From Myxococcales bacterium (GTDB lineage: Bacteria > Myxococcota > Bradymonadia > UBA7976 > UBA1532): DNA of 7,945 nucleotides. The stretch lies in assembly GCA_020430675.1 (NCBI GenBank), contig JAGQJJ010000156.1, forward strand, positions 1 through 7,945. The letters are read 5' to 3'. Both the position numbers and the translations under genes were made by a program. The first letter of the stretch is position 1. Each line of letters begins with the position of its first letter. The notes beneath the pieces were generated by a model. That model ran no database searches. It was not told where the DNA came from and saw only the letters and a list, made by a program, of their open reading frames with translations. Shown here piece by piece: positions 1-5,845 of this stretch.

Positions 1-424
1 AGACGCGCGGCCCATCGACGACGCCGGCGCCGGCCCACCGCCGGGTCCGCCGCTCGACCCGCTGCTCGCGGCGCGCCCCGGCTATACGCTGCTCAACCTG
101 CGCACCGCGTTTGCCAAGCTGCAGAGCACGCCGGCGCCGCCGCAGGGCCTGATCTTTGCGCCCGACCGGCCCATCGCTTTTGTGCTGCTCTCGGACCCCG
201 CCGCGCGCGTCGCCGAGGTGCAGCGCATCGACCTGGCCGGCTTTGCGGTGCGCACCTTCGAGCTGGGCACGCCGCCCGAGGCCGACGGGCTGCTGCCGGC
301 CGTCGAGCGCGCCTTCGTGACCCAGACGCACCCCGAGGGCCGCATCAGCTTCATCCCGCTCGATGAGGCCGATGGGCGCGTCGAGACGGTGAGCGGCTTT
401 GCCCTCAACGGGAGGATCGAATGA
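1..424 (+). CDS. C-terminal part of a beta-propeller-type envelope protein (5' end outside the window)
   Basis: The reading frame is open from base 2 to the TGA at 422-424, so about 140 C-terminal residues are visible and no start lies in the window. The visible part begins with an Ala/Asp/Pro-rich stretch, then a propeller-like blade (LIFAPDRPIAFVLL) and a conserved tail ending in NGRIE. It aligns end to end with the C-terminus of the next gene (421-2121), with about three quarters identical residues by hand count and 25 consecutive identical residues near the end. The two are therefore tandem paralogues, and the missing part is probably also a lipoprotein of about 560 residues; that is inference. 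The stop overlaps the next start as ATGA. An internal ATG at about 182 would give only 80 residues and would cut through the conserved blade, so it is not a real start. The molecular function is unknown. Confidence 0.85.
   Translation, partial: DARPIDDAGAGPPPGPPLDPLLAARPGYTLLNLRTAFAKLQSTPAPPQGLIFAPDRPIAFVLLSDPAARVAEVQRIDLAGFAVRTFELGTPPEADGLLPAVERAFVTQTHPEGRISFIPLDEADGRVETVSGFALNGRIE
290..424 (+). repeat. Copy 1 of a near-identical 3'-end duplication
   Basis: These 135 bases encode the C-terminal tail of the partial first gene, including the embedded Shine-Dalgarno and the ATGA junction. They match 1990-2121 with only two substitutions, both synonymous, over the first roughly 76 bases. A 3-base indel and scattered changes follow. 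The regions upstream of it in the two genes are clearly more diverged. Confidence 0.85.
410..415 (+). promoter_or_regulatory. Shine-Dalgarno GGGAGG embedded in the end of the upstream gene
   Basis: GGGAGG lies 5 nt before the ATG at 421. In the upstream frame it is read as part of the Asn-Gly-Arg codons of the terminal NGRIE. This fixes the start of the next gene at 421 and indicates translational coupling through the ATGA overlap. Confidence 0.8.
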
Positions 425-2121
425 CGCTGCGCGCACAGCTTGGCCTGCTCGCGCTGGGCTTCGCGCTCGCCGCCTGCGGCGCTGCGGCCGAAGACGCGGG
501 CGCGGCCGGCGCCGATGAGGAGCCGTCGAACTTCCGCGACGGGGGCGCGGGCGAGGGTCCGCAGGAACCCGGTGCCCGCGCTGAAGCCTGCGCCTTCGAC
601 GATGACTGCGCCGACGGCTATGTGTGCTTCGGCGGCCAGTGCATCTTCCAGGGCACCGACGCCCTGCCGCCGCCCGATGGCGCCGACGCCGGCCCGCGCG
701 AAGAAGAGGTCGACTTCGTGCAATACGGCCGCCCCGCCGCCGGCCGGGCCCAGGTCTTTGTCGCCAGCCCGCAGACCGACAGCGTGGTGCGCATTCACGC
801 CGAGACCCTGGCCATCGGCGTCATCGAGGTCGGCGACGAGCCCACCGAGCTGTACGCCGTGCCCGGCGAAGACACGGTCGTCGTGCTCAACCACACCAGC
901 GACGAGCTGGCCATCGTCACCGCCGAAGACACCGGCGACAGCGTTCGCCTCATCGCGCTGCCCTACCACTTCAACGCGCTCACGCTCGACCCCGCCGGCC
1001 GCTTTGCCTTCTGCTGGTTCGACCTGAGCCGCGCGCTGCCCGGCGAGGACGGCTCGGCGGTGCAGGACGTGGCCGTCGTCGATCTGGCCGGCGGCGCGGT
1101 CTCGCCCGTCGCCGTCGGCTTCCGCCCGCGCCGCGTGGGCTTCACCGCCGATGGCCGCATCGCGCTGGTGGTCACCGAAGACGGCGTCTCGGTCATCGAT
1201 CCCGCCGCGCTCGACGGACCGACGGCCGCGCGCACCGTGCCGGTGGCGCCCGATGTGTTCCGGCAGGCCGATCGCGAGGTCATCCTCAGCCCCGACGGCG
1301 CCTTCGCCGCCAGCCGCGGCCCGGGCGAGCCGGGCGTGACGCTGGTTGAACTGGCCGAAGGCGTGCCGCGCTTCGTGCCGCTCGGCGCGGTGCCCACCGA
1401 CCTCGATCTGCTGCCCGATGGCCGCACCGCGCTGGCGGTGCTGCGCTCGATCGGCCAGCTCGCGTTGGTGCCGATGGACACCGCGGCCGCCGATCCCGAG
1501 ACGATCCGCTTCGTCGACCTCGCCGGCCGGCAGGTCGGCGCCGCGGTGGCCGACGCCGCTGGAGAGGTGGCGGTGCTCTACACCACCGTCGCCGGCGCGC
1601 CGCCGCGGCTGACGCTGCTCGACCTGACCACCGAGGCGCTGGTCGACCTGCCGTTGCGCAAAGGCGTGCGCGGCGTGGCGCTCGATCCATCGGGCGGCGT
1701 GGCGTTTGTGCTGCACGACAAGGCCGAGGGCGATCCGGCGGCGGCGCCCACCGAAGCGGACCTGATCGCGCGCAGCGACGGCTACTCGCTGGTCGACCTG
1801 CGCACCGGCTTCGTCAAGTTGCAGACCACGCCCGCCGAGCCCTTCGGCCTCGTCTTTGCGCCCGATCGCCCGCTGGCGATGGTTTTGCTGGCCGACCCGG
1901 CGCGCCGCGTGGCCTCGGTGCAGCGCATCGACCTGGCCGCCTTCGACGTGCGCGACCGCCCGCTCGGCTCGACGCCCGAGGCCGCCGGCCTGCTGCCGGC
2001 CGTCGAGCGCGCCTTTGTGACCCAGACGCACCCCGAGGGGCGCATCAGCTTCATCCCGCTCGATGGCGAGGGGCGGGTCGAGACGGTGAGCGGCTACACG
2101 CTCAACGGGAGGATTGAATGA
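421..2121 (+). CDS. YVTN-like beta-propeller lipoprotein with N-terminal Cys cluster (566 aa)
   Basis: The N-terminus is a lipoprotein signal: Arg4, a hydrophobic stretch, and lipobox L16-A-A-C19. Gly at +2 suggests export to the outer membrane by the usual Lol rule. A low-complexity Ala/Gly/Asp/Glu linker follows, then a small cluster C57-x5-C63-x5-C69-x4-C74 (pattern CxxDxDCxxGxxCxxGxC) that may form two disulphides. From about residue 105 there are repeated blade motifs of the form hydrophobic-x-P-[DAS]-G near residues 148, 191, 243, 291, 332, 379, 423 and 481, spaced about 40-60. This fits a seven- or eight-bladed propeller of the YVTN/WD40-like type. Such domains usually bind proteins or ligands without catalysis. 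It is a tandem paralogue of the gene ending at 424, and ATGA overlaps occur on both sides. The start is supported by GGGAGG 5 nt upstream. The ligand and exact function are not recognisable. Confidence 0.85.
   Translation: MTLRAQLGLLALGFALAACGAAAEDAGAAGADEEPSNFRDGGAGEGPQEPGARAEACAFDDDCADGYVCFGGQCIFQGTDALPPPDGADAGPREEEVDFVQYGRPAAGRAQVFVASPQTDSVVRIHAETLAIGVIEVGDEPTELYAVPGEDTVVVLNHTSDELAIVTAEDTGDSVRLIALPYHFNALTLDPAGRFAFCWFDLSRALPGEDGSAVQDVAVVDLAGGAVSPVAVGFRPRRVGFTADGRIALVVTEDGVSVIDPAALDGPTAARTVPVAPDVFRQADREVILSPDGAFAASRGPGEPGVTLVELAEGVPRFVPLGAVPTDLDLLPDGRTALAVLRSIGQLALVPMDTAAADPETIRFVDLAGRQVGAAVADAAGEVAVLYTTVAGAPPRLTLLDLTTEALVDLPLRKGVRGVALDPSGGVAFVLHDKAEGDPAAAPTEADLIARSDGYSLVDLRTGFVKLQTTPAEPFGLVFAPDRPLAMVLLADPARRVASVQRIDLAAFDVRDRPLGSTPEAAGLLPAVERAFVTQTHPEGRISFIPLDGEGRVETVSGYTLNGRIE
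1990..2121 (+). repeat. Copy 2 of a near-identical 3'-end duplication
   Basis: This is the partner of 290-424. The two copies are about 1.7 kb apart, one gene length, as expected from duplication of a whole gene together with its translational junction. Both copies end in the same GGGAGG-N5-ATGA arrangement. Confidence 0.85.
2107..2112 (+). promoter_or_regulatory. Shine-Dalgarno GGGAGG embedded in the end of the upstream gene
   Basis: GGGAGG lies 5 nt before the ATG at 2118 and is again encoded by the NGRIE tail of the preceding gene. It repeats the arrangement at 410-415 and fixes the start of the next lipoprotein gene. Confidence 0.8.
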
Positions 2122-3632
2122 GACCGGCACCGATCCTGGCCTGGGTTCTGACCCTCGCCGTCACATCGGCCTGCGACCGCTCGGCGACGTTCGAGCGCCC
2201 GCTCGACCCATCGGCGGGCTACGCGCTGGCCCATCACGCCGCCTGGCTGCTGCGCGGGCAGCACGCGCTGGCCACCTTGCAGCCGGCGACGATGGTGCAG
2301 TCGCGCCTCGCCCTGCCCGCCGAGCCGGTGCAGGCGTTTGTCTCGCCAGCGGGCGATGGCCTGCTCATCATCGACGACGGCCCCGGCGCGCAATGGGTGC
2401 GGTTTGAGGCCAACCGCGTCGAGCTGGGACCGCGCTTTGCGCTGACCGGCACCTACGGCGAGGCGTGGTTTGCGCCCGAGGGCGACCGCGTCGTGCTGTC
2501 GCTGGGCGCGGGCGGCGCGCTGAGCGCGCCGATCGCCAACCCGAACCAGATCGCGCTGCTCGATCTGGACCGCGGCACGCATGTCGAGCGCACCTTGCGG
2601 TCGTTCGGCGACCGGCCGCGGGCCATCGTCGTCGGTCCGCGCGCCTCGGTGGCCGGCGCCGAGCGGCAACTGGTCTGGGCCCTGGCCGACCGCTATATGG
2701 CCGTCTTCGACCTGCTCGCCCCCGAGGCCCGCGAGGTGGTCGTGCACCTGACGCTGGCCACCGACACGCGCACCGTGCAGCCGCGACAGGTGGTCGTCGG
2801 CGAGGTCGACGGGGCCTATACCGCCTTCGTGCGCGCCGACGCCGCCGACGACATCTTCGCGCTGAGCTTCCCCGAGGCGTCACCGGCCGATGAGGTGCCG
2901 AAGCCCTATCTCAACCAATTGCCCGGCGGGCAGCGCCCCTCGGATGAGGTCGCGGTCGCGCTCGCCGAAGGCACCCGGGTCTTTGCCGTCGAGCCCTCAC
3001 TGCCCGGCCTGTCGATCATCGATCCCGTCACCGGCGCGCGGCTCGCGGTCAGCGCCGAGCTGCCGGTGCAGCACATTCTGGCTTTTGAAGCGCCGCGGCC
3101 CGACGACGAAGCGGCCATCGGCCACTTCGCGCTGCTCTGGCGCACCGGCAGCGCGGGCGTGGTCTTCGCCGACCTCGACCGCATCGAAGAGCGCCGGGGC
3201 CGCGCGCTGACGCCGCTGGTGCTCGGCGGCGCGATCGCCGCGCTCGACCCGCTGCCCGGCCGCCGCATGGCGCTGGCCCGCACCAGCAACCAGCAGCTCA
3301 CGGTGCTCGACTTCGACGCCCGCACCGCCACGCCCCTCGACCTGAGCGCCGACCTGCTCGACGTGCTCATCGACCCGACCGGCGCGCGCATCTACCTGCG
3401 GCTGGCCGACGCCGCGGTCATCTCGCTCGACGCCGACACGCTGACGGCGACCTCGACCGAGGTGCTCGTCGGCTACGAATCGCGGCTGCTGCTGGTGCCC
3501 GAGGCCGGGCGGCTGGTGCTGAGCGAGCCGGGCGACACGATCGACGTGGCCGTCCTGCCGGTGACCGATCTCGACGAGGCCACGCCCATCGTGCGGCACG
3601 GCCTGTTGCTCGAAGGAGTGCTCGACCGATGA
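2118..3632 (+). CDS. Divergent beta-propeller-type lipoprotein (504 aa)
   Basis: The signal sequence has Arg2, a hydrophobic core and Cys at residue 19 within T-S-A-C. This is a weaker lipobox than in the preceding gene because Thr replaces Leu at -3. The residue after Cys is Asp; in E. coli Asp at +2 retains lipoproteins at the inner membrane, but the rule may not hold in this lineage. The rest consists of short beta-rich repeats with turn motifs such as SPAGD (76-80), APEGD (119-123), PLPGR (378-382), DPTG (419-422) and PEAG (461-464), consistent with a propeller. It lacks the Cys cluster of the preceding protein and the NGRIE tail, so it is a distant relative at most. Its start overlaps the upstream stop (ATGA) and its stop overlaps the next start (ATGA), implying coupled translation with the other envelope proteins. 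No catalytic motif was recognised. Confidence 0.8.
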   Translation: MRPAPILAWVLTLAVTSACDRSATFERPLDPSAGYALAHHAAWLLRGQHALATLQPATMVQSRLALPAEPVQAFVSPAGDGLLIIDDGPGAQWVRFEANRVELGPRFALTGTYGEAWFAPEGDRVVLSLGAGGALSAPIANPNQIALLDLDRGTHVERTLRSFGDRPRAIVVGPRASVAGAERQLVWALADRYMAVFDLLAPEAREVVVHLTLATDTRTVQPRQVVVGEVDGAYTAFVRADAADDIFALSFPEASPADEVPKPYLNQLPGGQRPSDEVAVALAEGTRVFAVEPSLPGLSIIDPVTGARLAVSAELPVQHILAFEAPRPDDEAAIGHFALLWRTGSAGVVFADLDRIEERRGRALTPLVLGGAIAALDPLPGRRMALARTSNQQLTVLDFDARTATPLDLSADLLDVLIDPTGARIYLRLADAAVISLDADTLTATSTEVLVGYESRLLLVPEAGRLVLSEPGDTIDVAVLPVTDLDEATPIVRHGLLLEGVLDR

Positions 3633-4474
3633 GCCGCGCCCTCACCTTGCTGGCCACCTTGCTCTTGCCGGCGCTGGCCGCCGCCGAGCTGCCCGATCCG
3701 CCCGCCGAAGCGGCTGCGCCCGCCGAAGCGGCTGCGCCCGCCGAAGCGGCTGCGCCCGCCGACACGCCGGCCGCGGTCGAGACGCCTGCGCCCGCGCCGG
3801 TTGAAGCGCCGGCCGTGGTCGAAGAACCTGCGCCCGCTCCGGTTGAAGCGCCAGCGACGCCCGAGGCCCCGGCCGCCGCCGAGGCCCCAAGACCCCGCGG
3901 CGACACGCCCGCCCGCTGGCGCATCTCGGCCCGCGGCGGCATGCACTTCTTCATCGACGACAGCTACGACGCCATCGCCGACGGCCGCTACCGCGCGGCG
4001 ACCGAGATCGGCCTCGACTTCGCCCTGCTGCCCTGGCTCTCGATCGGCGCCTCGGTGCAGGGCGGCGGCGACAACAGCACCGTCTACGACAACATCTCGA
4101 CCCGCTTTCAAGACACCTCGGTCGGCCTCCACACCGTCGGCCGCGCCAGGTTGCTGCCCTACCTTCAGGCGTTCGGCCGCCTCGGCCCGACGCTGCATTG
4201 GTACTCGATGCGCTTCGAGGGCCAATCCGGCTCGCCCGAGGTCGACGACTGGCAGTTCGGCGCGCGCGCCGGCGCCGGCCTCGAGTTCTTCCCGCTGCAC
4301 GCCTCGCTGCTGGAAGGGCTCGCCGAGCTGGGCGATGACTTCGGCATCGGCTTCTCGCTCGAAGCCTTCTACGACCAGGCCTTCTTCAGCGAGTGGCGCG
4401 ACGGCGGCATCAACCTCGGCGCGTTCGACCCCTCGGGCGCGGGCTGGCTGATGGGCGCCGTGGTGCAGTTCTGA
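3629..4474 (+). CDS. Outer-membrane beta-barrel protein with Pro/Ala-rich linker (281 aa)
   Basis: A Sec signal peptide covers residues 1-19 (hydrophobic core, probable cleavage ALAAA|E). Residues 20 to about 92 are a low-complexity linker of Pro, Ala, Glu and Val made of repeated PAEAAA and PAPAPVEAPA units, probably extended in the periplasm. From about R96 the sequence alternates hydrophobic and polar residues in strand-like segments (RISARGGMHFFI, ATEIGLDFALL, WLSIGASVQGG, DWQFGARAGAGLEFF) and ends in Phe281, the usual C-terminal signal for outer-membrane barrels. About 185 residues would suit a small barrel of roughly eight strands. AAGGAG at 3613-3618 lies 10 nt before the ATG, and the ATGA overlap couples it to the preceding lipoprotein gene. 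It is the last gene of this operon and may anchor the propeller lipoproteins to the outer membrane; that is inference. Confidence 0.82.
   Translation: MSRALTLLATLLLPALAAAELPDPPAEAAAPAEAAAPAEAAAPADTPAAVETPAPAPVEAPAVVEEPAPAPVEAPATPEAPAAAEAPRPRGDTPARWRISARGGMHFFIDDSYDAIADGRYRAATEIGLDFALLPWLSIGASVQGGGDNSTVYDNISTRFQDTSVGLHTVGRARLLPYLQAFGRLGPTLHWYSMRFEGQSGSPEVDDWQFGARAGAGLEFFPLHASLLEGLAELGDDFGIGFSLEAFYDQAFFSEWRDGGINLGAFDPSGAGWLMGAVVQF
3701..3762 (+). repeat. Three perfect 18-bp direct repeats encoding PAEAAA, plus a partial fourth
   Basis: The unit CCCGCCGAAGCGGCTGCG occurs at 3701-3718, 3719-3736 and 3737-3754, followed by the first 8 bases of a fourth copy. The copies are identical even at synonymous positions, so they expanded recently, probably by slippage. 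The unit is in frame, so copy number would change only the linker length. Confidence 0.93.
3785..3855 (+). repeat. Second in-frame repeat pair in the linker (PAPAPVEAPA)
   Basis: Copies at 3785-3813 and 3827-3855 are 29 bases each, with a 42-base period and two mismatches. They encode PAPAPVEAPA twice. Together with the 18-bp array this makes most of the periplasmic linker repeat-derived. Confidence 0.85.
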
Positions 4475-4551
4475 TGCGACGCCTGCGATGCAAGATTTTC
4501 GGGGGTCATGCGCATAGGGGGGCAGAGGCGTCGCTGCGGCGACCCGGCCCC

Positions 4552-4556
4552 GGAGG
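4552..4556 (+). promoter_or_regulatory. Shine-Dalgarno GGAGG supporting a GTG start at 4562
   Basis: GGAGG followed by 5 nt and GTG is a textbook arrangement and places the start of the zinc-ribbon gene at 4562. The in-frame ATG at 4508 has only a G-run 2 nt upstream, too close to be a good site. The 87 bases from 4475 to 4561 otherwise show a short AT-rich patch (4491-4500) and no convincing terminator. Confidence 0.65.
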
Positions 4557-4561
4557 ATCCT

Positions 4562-4816
4562 GTGCTGCGCTGCCCCCGCTGTCGATCATCGCGCGTCGAG
4601 CTGATCATCGAGCGGTTCATCCGCCTGCGCGCCGCGGCCGATGGCGCGCCCCTGCCCTCACCCGGGCCGCCCGAACGCGGTGTGCGCGTGATCGGCGCCT
4701 TGTGTCGACGCTGCGCCCACGAGTGGCGACCGCGCTTTCACCGACAAAAAGGTTGTCACCATTCAGCCGCTCGGCTAAACAGTGAATCGAATGATCGGGA
4801 GGGCGATGATGGCTGA
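4562..4816 (+). CDS. Small zinc-ribbon protein (84 aa)
   Basis: With the GTG start the protein opens directly with a zinc knuckle, C4-P-R-C7, and has a second one, C48-R-R-C51, followed by HEW. Two CxxC pairs about 40 residues apart are the pattern of a zinc-ribbon fold. Between them lie a charged, helix- or strand-forming stretch (VELIIERFIRLR) and a Pro-rich loop. The tail is Asn/Ser/Asp/Glu-rich, contains C65-H66-H67, and looks unstructured; its codons coincide with the likely promoter of the next gene. An alternative ATG at 4508 would add 18 residues with no recognisable content. The stop overlaps the XRE start by 8 bp. A regulatory or nucleic-acid-binding role is plausible from fold and neighbours only; no specific family was recognised. 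Confidence 0.6.
   Translation: MLRCPRCRSSRVELIIERFIRLRAAADGAPLPSPGPPERGVRVIGALCRRCAHEWRPRFHRQKGCHHSAARLNSESNDREGDDG
4743..4757. promoter_or_regulatory. Candidate repressor operator, GACAA-N5-TTGTC
   Basis: A perfect dyad with 5-base arms and a 5-base spacer lies in an AT-richer patch 52-66 bp before the XRE start. Its right arm is part of the proposed -35 element (TTGTCA). Half-sites of this size and spacing suit a dimeric XRE/Cro-type repressor. No binding data exist, and 5-bp arms can arise by chance. Confidence 0.4.
4753..4781 (+). promoter_or_regulatory. Possible sigma-70-type promoter for the XRE-ImmA-sigma genes
   Basis: TTGTCA (4753-4758, five of six matches to the -35 consensus) and TAAACA (4776-4781, three of six matches to the -10) are separated by exactly 17 bp. 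Transcription would begin near 4788, leaving a leader of about 20 nt with GGGAGG before the XRE start. The -10 lacks the final T, so this is a weak call, strengthened mainly by position and local AT content. Confidence 0.4.
4765..4776. promoter_or_regulatory. Second dyad, AGCCG-N2-CGGCT, inside the promoter spacer
   Basis: Perfect 5-base arms around a 2-base centre fall between the proposed -35 and -10 elements and touch the -10. A protein bound here would block RNA polymerase. It differs in sequence from the GACAA/TTGTC dyad, so at most one of the two is likely to be the XRE site, and GC-rich DNA makes such dyads fairly common. Confidence 0.3.
4798..4802 (+). promoter_or_regulatory. Shine-Dalgarno (GGAGG) deciding the XRE start
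   Basis: GGAGG lies 3 nt before ATG 4806 and 6 nt before ATG 4809, favouring 4809. A longer in-frame GTG at 4782 has no Shine-Dalgarno before it and would put this site inside the gene. Confidence 0.65.
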
Positions 4817-5168
4817 GCGGTTCGGCGAACGACTCCGCGCCCTGCGCACCGAACGCGGCGCGACGATGGGCGCGCTGGCGCGGCACCTCGGGGTGTCGGT
4901 GCCCTACATCTCCGACGTCGAGCGCAGCCTGCGCGCGCCGCTGACGACCGACAAGATCCGCGCCGCTGCCGAGTACCTCGGGTCCGACCCCGAGCCGCTC
5001 TTTGCCTTGGCGGCGGCCGAGCGCGGCGCCTTCGAGCTGGCCGCTCGGCCCGGCGATCCGCTGCGCTCCGAGGTGGGCGCGGCGCTGATGCGCGGCTGGG
5101 GCGACCTGTCGGAGCGCGACCTGCGCACCATCCTGCACATCGTGCGCGGCGACGAGCGCGGCCGATGA
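4809..5168 (+). CDS. XRE-family helix-turn-helix transcriptional repressor (119 aa)
   Basis: Residues 3-58 form a typical Cro/cI-type HTH: F5-G-E-R-L-R-A-L-R helix 1, an HTH at about 20-38 (MGALARHLGVSVPYISDVE) with the usual A-x-x-L-G-V-S-x-x-Y-I-S-x-x-E pattern, then helices covering the K49-I-x-x-A-A-E-Y-L region. The C-terminal part (60-119) is a short helical extension, much too short for a cI-type protease domain. The start at 4809 is chosen from the GGAGG spacing. The stop overlaps the start of the ImmA-like peptidase gene by 4 bp. XRE repressors paired this way (ImmR/ImmA of ICEBs1, DdrO/IrrE of Deinococcus) are inactivated when the peptidase cleaves them. Cleavage and derepression here are inferred from that family knowledge. 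It probably represses its own promoter through a nearby dyad. Confidence 0.9.
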   Translation: MAERFGERLRALRTERGATMGALARHLGVSVPYISDVERSLRAPLTTDKIRAAAEYLGSDPEPLFALAAAERGAFELAARPGDPLRSEVGAALMRGWGDLSERDLRTILHIVRGDERGR

Positions 5169-5845
5169 GGGTCGCCGAGCCTTTGCCCCACGCCGCGCCG
5201 CGGGCACGCCGCCGCCCCGGCCTGCCCGCCGATCGCGGGCGCAGCTACGCCGAATTGGAGCGCAACGCCGCTGTCATGCGCGCCCGCTGGTCGCAAGGCG
5301 CGCACTGCGCCTTCCCGGCGCTGGCCATCTTCGAGCGCCTCGACGCCCTCACCGCGCGCTGGCCGGTGCCGGTGGAACCTGCGGTGAACCCGCTGCCGCC
5401 GGGCATCGAAGCGGTGACGCTGTTCAGCCCCGACGCCGGGCGACTGGTCGTCGCGCTCGACCCGTCGACCTATTCGGCCCTGGAGCGCGAGGCGCCCCGA
5501 GCGCGCTTCTCGCTTTGCCACGAACTGGGCCACGCGCTGCTGCATCTGCCGGTGCTGCGCCGCCTGGCCCGCCTGCCGCTGCGCCAGATGATGGCCGGCC
5601 GCGAGGCCGCGCGGCATGGCATCTGGTGCGACGCCGAGTGGCAGGCCGACGTCTTCGCCGGCGCGCTGCTGATGCCGGCGCCCGGGCTCGACGCCACGCT
5701 GGCCTTCGATCCGACCTATATGTCGGTGCTGAGCCGCTTCGGGGTGTCATTCGAAGCGGCGCATACCCGCATCCGCTATTTCCGCCGACGCCGCGGCGAG
5801 CTGCTGCGCGCCGCCAGCCGCGGAGGCCTGCCATGCGGCCGCTGA
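5165..5845 (+). CDS. ImmA/IrrE-family zinc metallopeptidase (COG2856, M78; 226 aa)
   Basis: The zinc-binding motif H119-E-L-G-H123 is intact, preceded by F-S-L-C and followed by ALLHLP. The third ligand is probably E158 in E158-W-Q-A-D-V-F-A-G-A-L-L-M-P171, matching the family signature E-x-x-A-x-x-F-A-x-x-L-L-M-P. A C-terminal segment (MSVLSRFGVSFEAAHTRIRYF) matches the usual 'SxxAxxxRL' helix after the catalytic part. Residues 1-25 are Arg/Pro-rich and have no match. No signal peptide or membrane segment is seen, so it is cytoplasmic. Known members cleave a cognate XRE repressor on a signal; the gene directly upstream is such a repressor, joined by an ATGA overlap without its own strong Shine-Dalgarno, which suggests coupled synthesis. 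No GAF sensor domain like that of IrrE is present, so the activating signal is unknown. Confidence 0.92.
   Translation: MRVAEPLPHAAPRARRRPGLPADRGRSYAELERNAAVMRARWSQGAHCAFPALAIFERLDALTARWPVPVEPAVNPLPPGIEAVTLFSPDAGRLVVALDPSTYSALEREAPRARFSLCHELGHALLHLPVLRRLARLPLRQMMAGREAARHGIWCDAEWQADVFAGALLMPAPGLDATLAFDPTYMSVLSRFGVSFEAAHTRIRYFRRRRGELLRAASRGGLPCGR
5822..5826 (+). promoter_or_regulatory. Shine-Dalgarno GGAGG deciding the sigma-factor start
   Basis: GGAGG with a 6-nt spacer precedes ATG 5833. It lies inside the 3' end of the peptidase gene. Extending the frame upstream to other ATGs (as far as 5515) would add Arg/Pro-rich sequence that is only the peptidase gene read in another frame. Confidence 0.75.

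Noticed and set aside
82..2130. A 682-codon open frame on the - strand opposite the propeller genes
   Set aside because: Long antisense frames are expected in very GC-rich coding DNA. Its protein is a His/Arg/Gly/Ala-rich composition without domains, and it is opposite genes with clear signals and paralogy. The same holds for the - strand frames at 3473-4300 and 6603-7793.
3701..3855. Short repeats as a CRISPR-like array
   Set aside because: The units are adjacent, in frame and without unique spacers; they encode a Pro/Ala-rich linker.
4530..4543. GTCGC-TGCG-GCGAC as a terminator after the barrel gene
   Set aside because: The stem has only five pairs and no T-run follows, and such stems are common at this GC content.
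4508..4561. ATG 4508 as the start of the zinc-ribbon gene
   Set aside because: The G-run lies 2 nt from the ATG, the extra 18 residues are featureless, and GTG 4562 has a well-spaced GGAGG.
4782..4808. GTG 4782 as the XRE start
   Set aside because: It has no Shine-Dalgarno, would bury the GGGAGG inside the gene, and overlaps the likely transcription start.
5515..5832. N-terminal extension of the sigma-factor frame
   Set aside because: The added residues are Arg/Pro/Ala-rich, overlap the peptidase active-site codons in another frame, and the true start at 5833 has GGAGG 6 nt upstream.
4809..5845. XRE/ImmA pair as evidence of a prophage or integrative element
   Set aside because: The pair occurs on such elements, but no integrase, phage structural gene, att-like repeat or composition change is seen here, and the neighbours are envelope genes.
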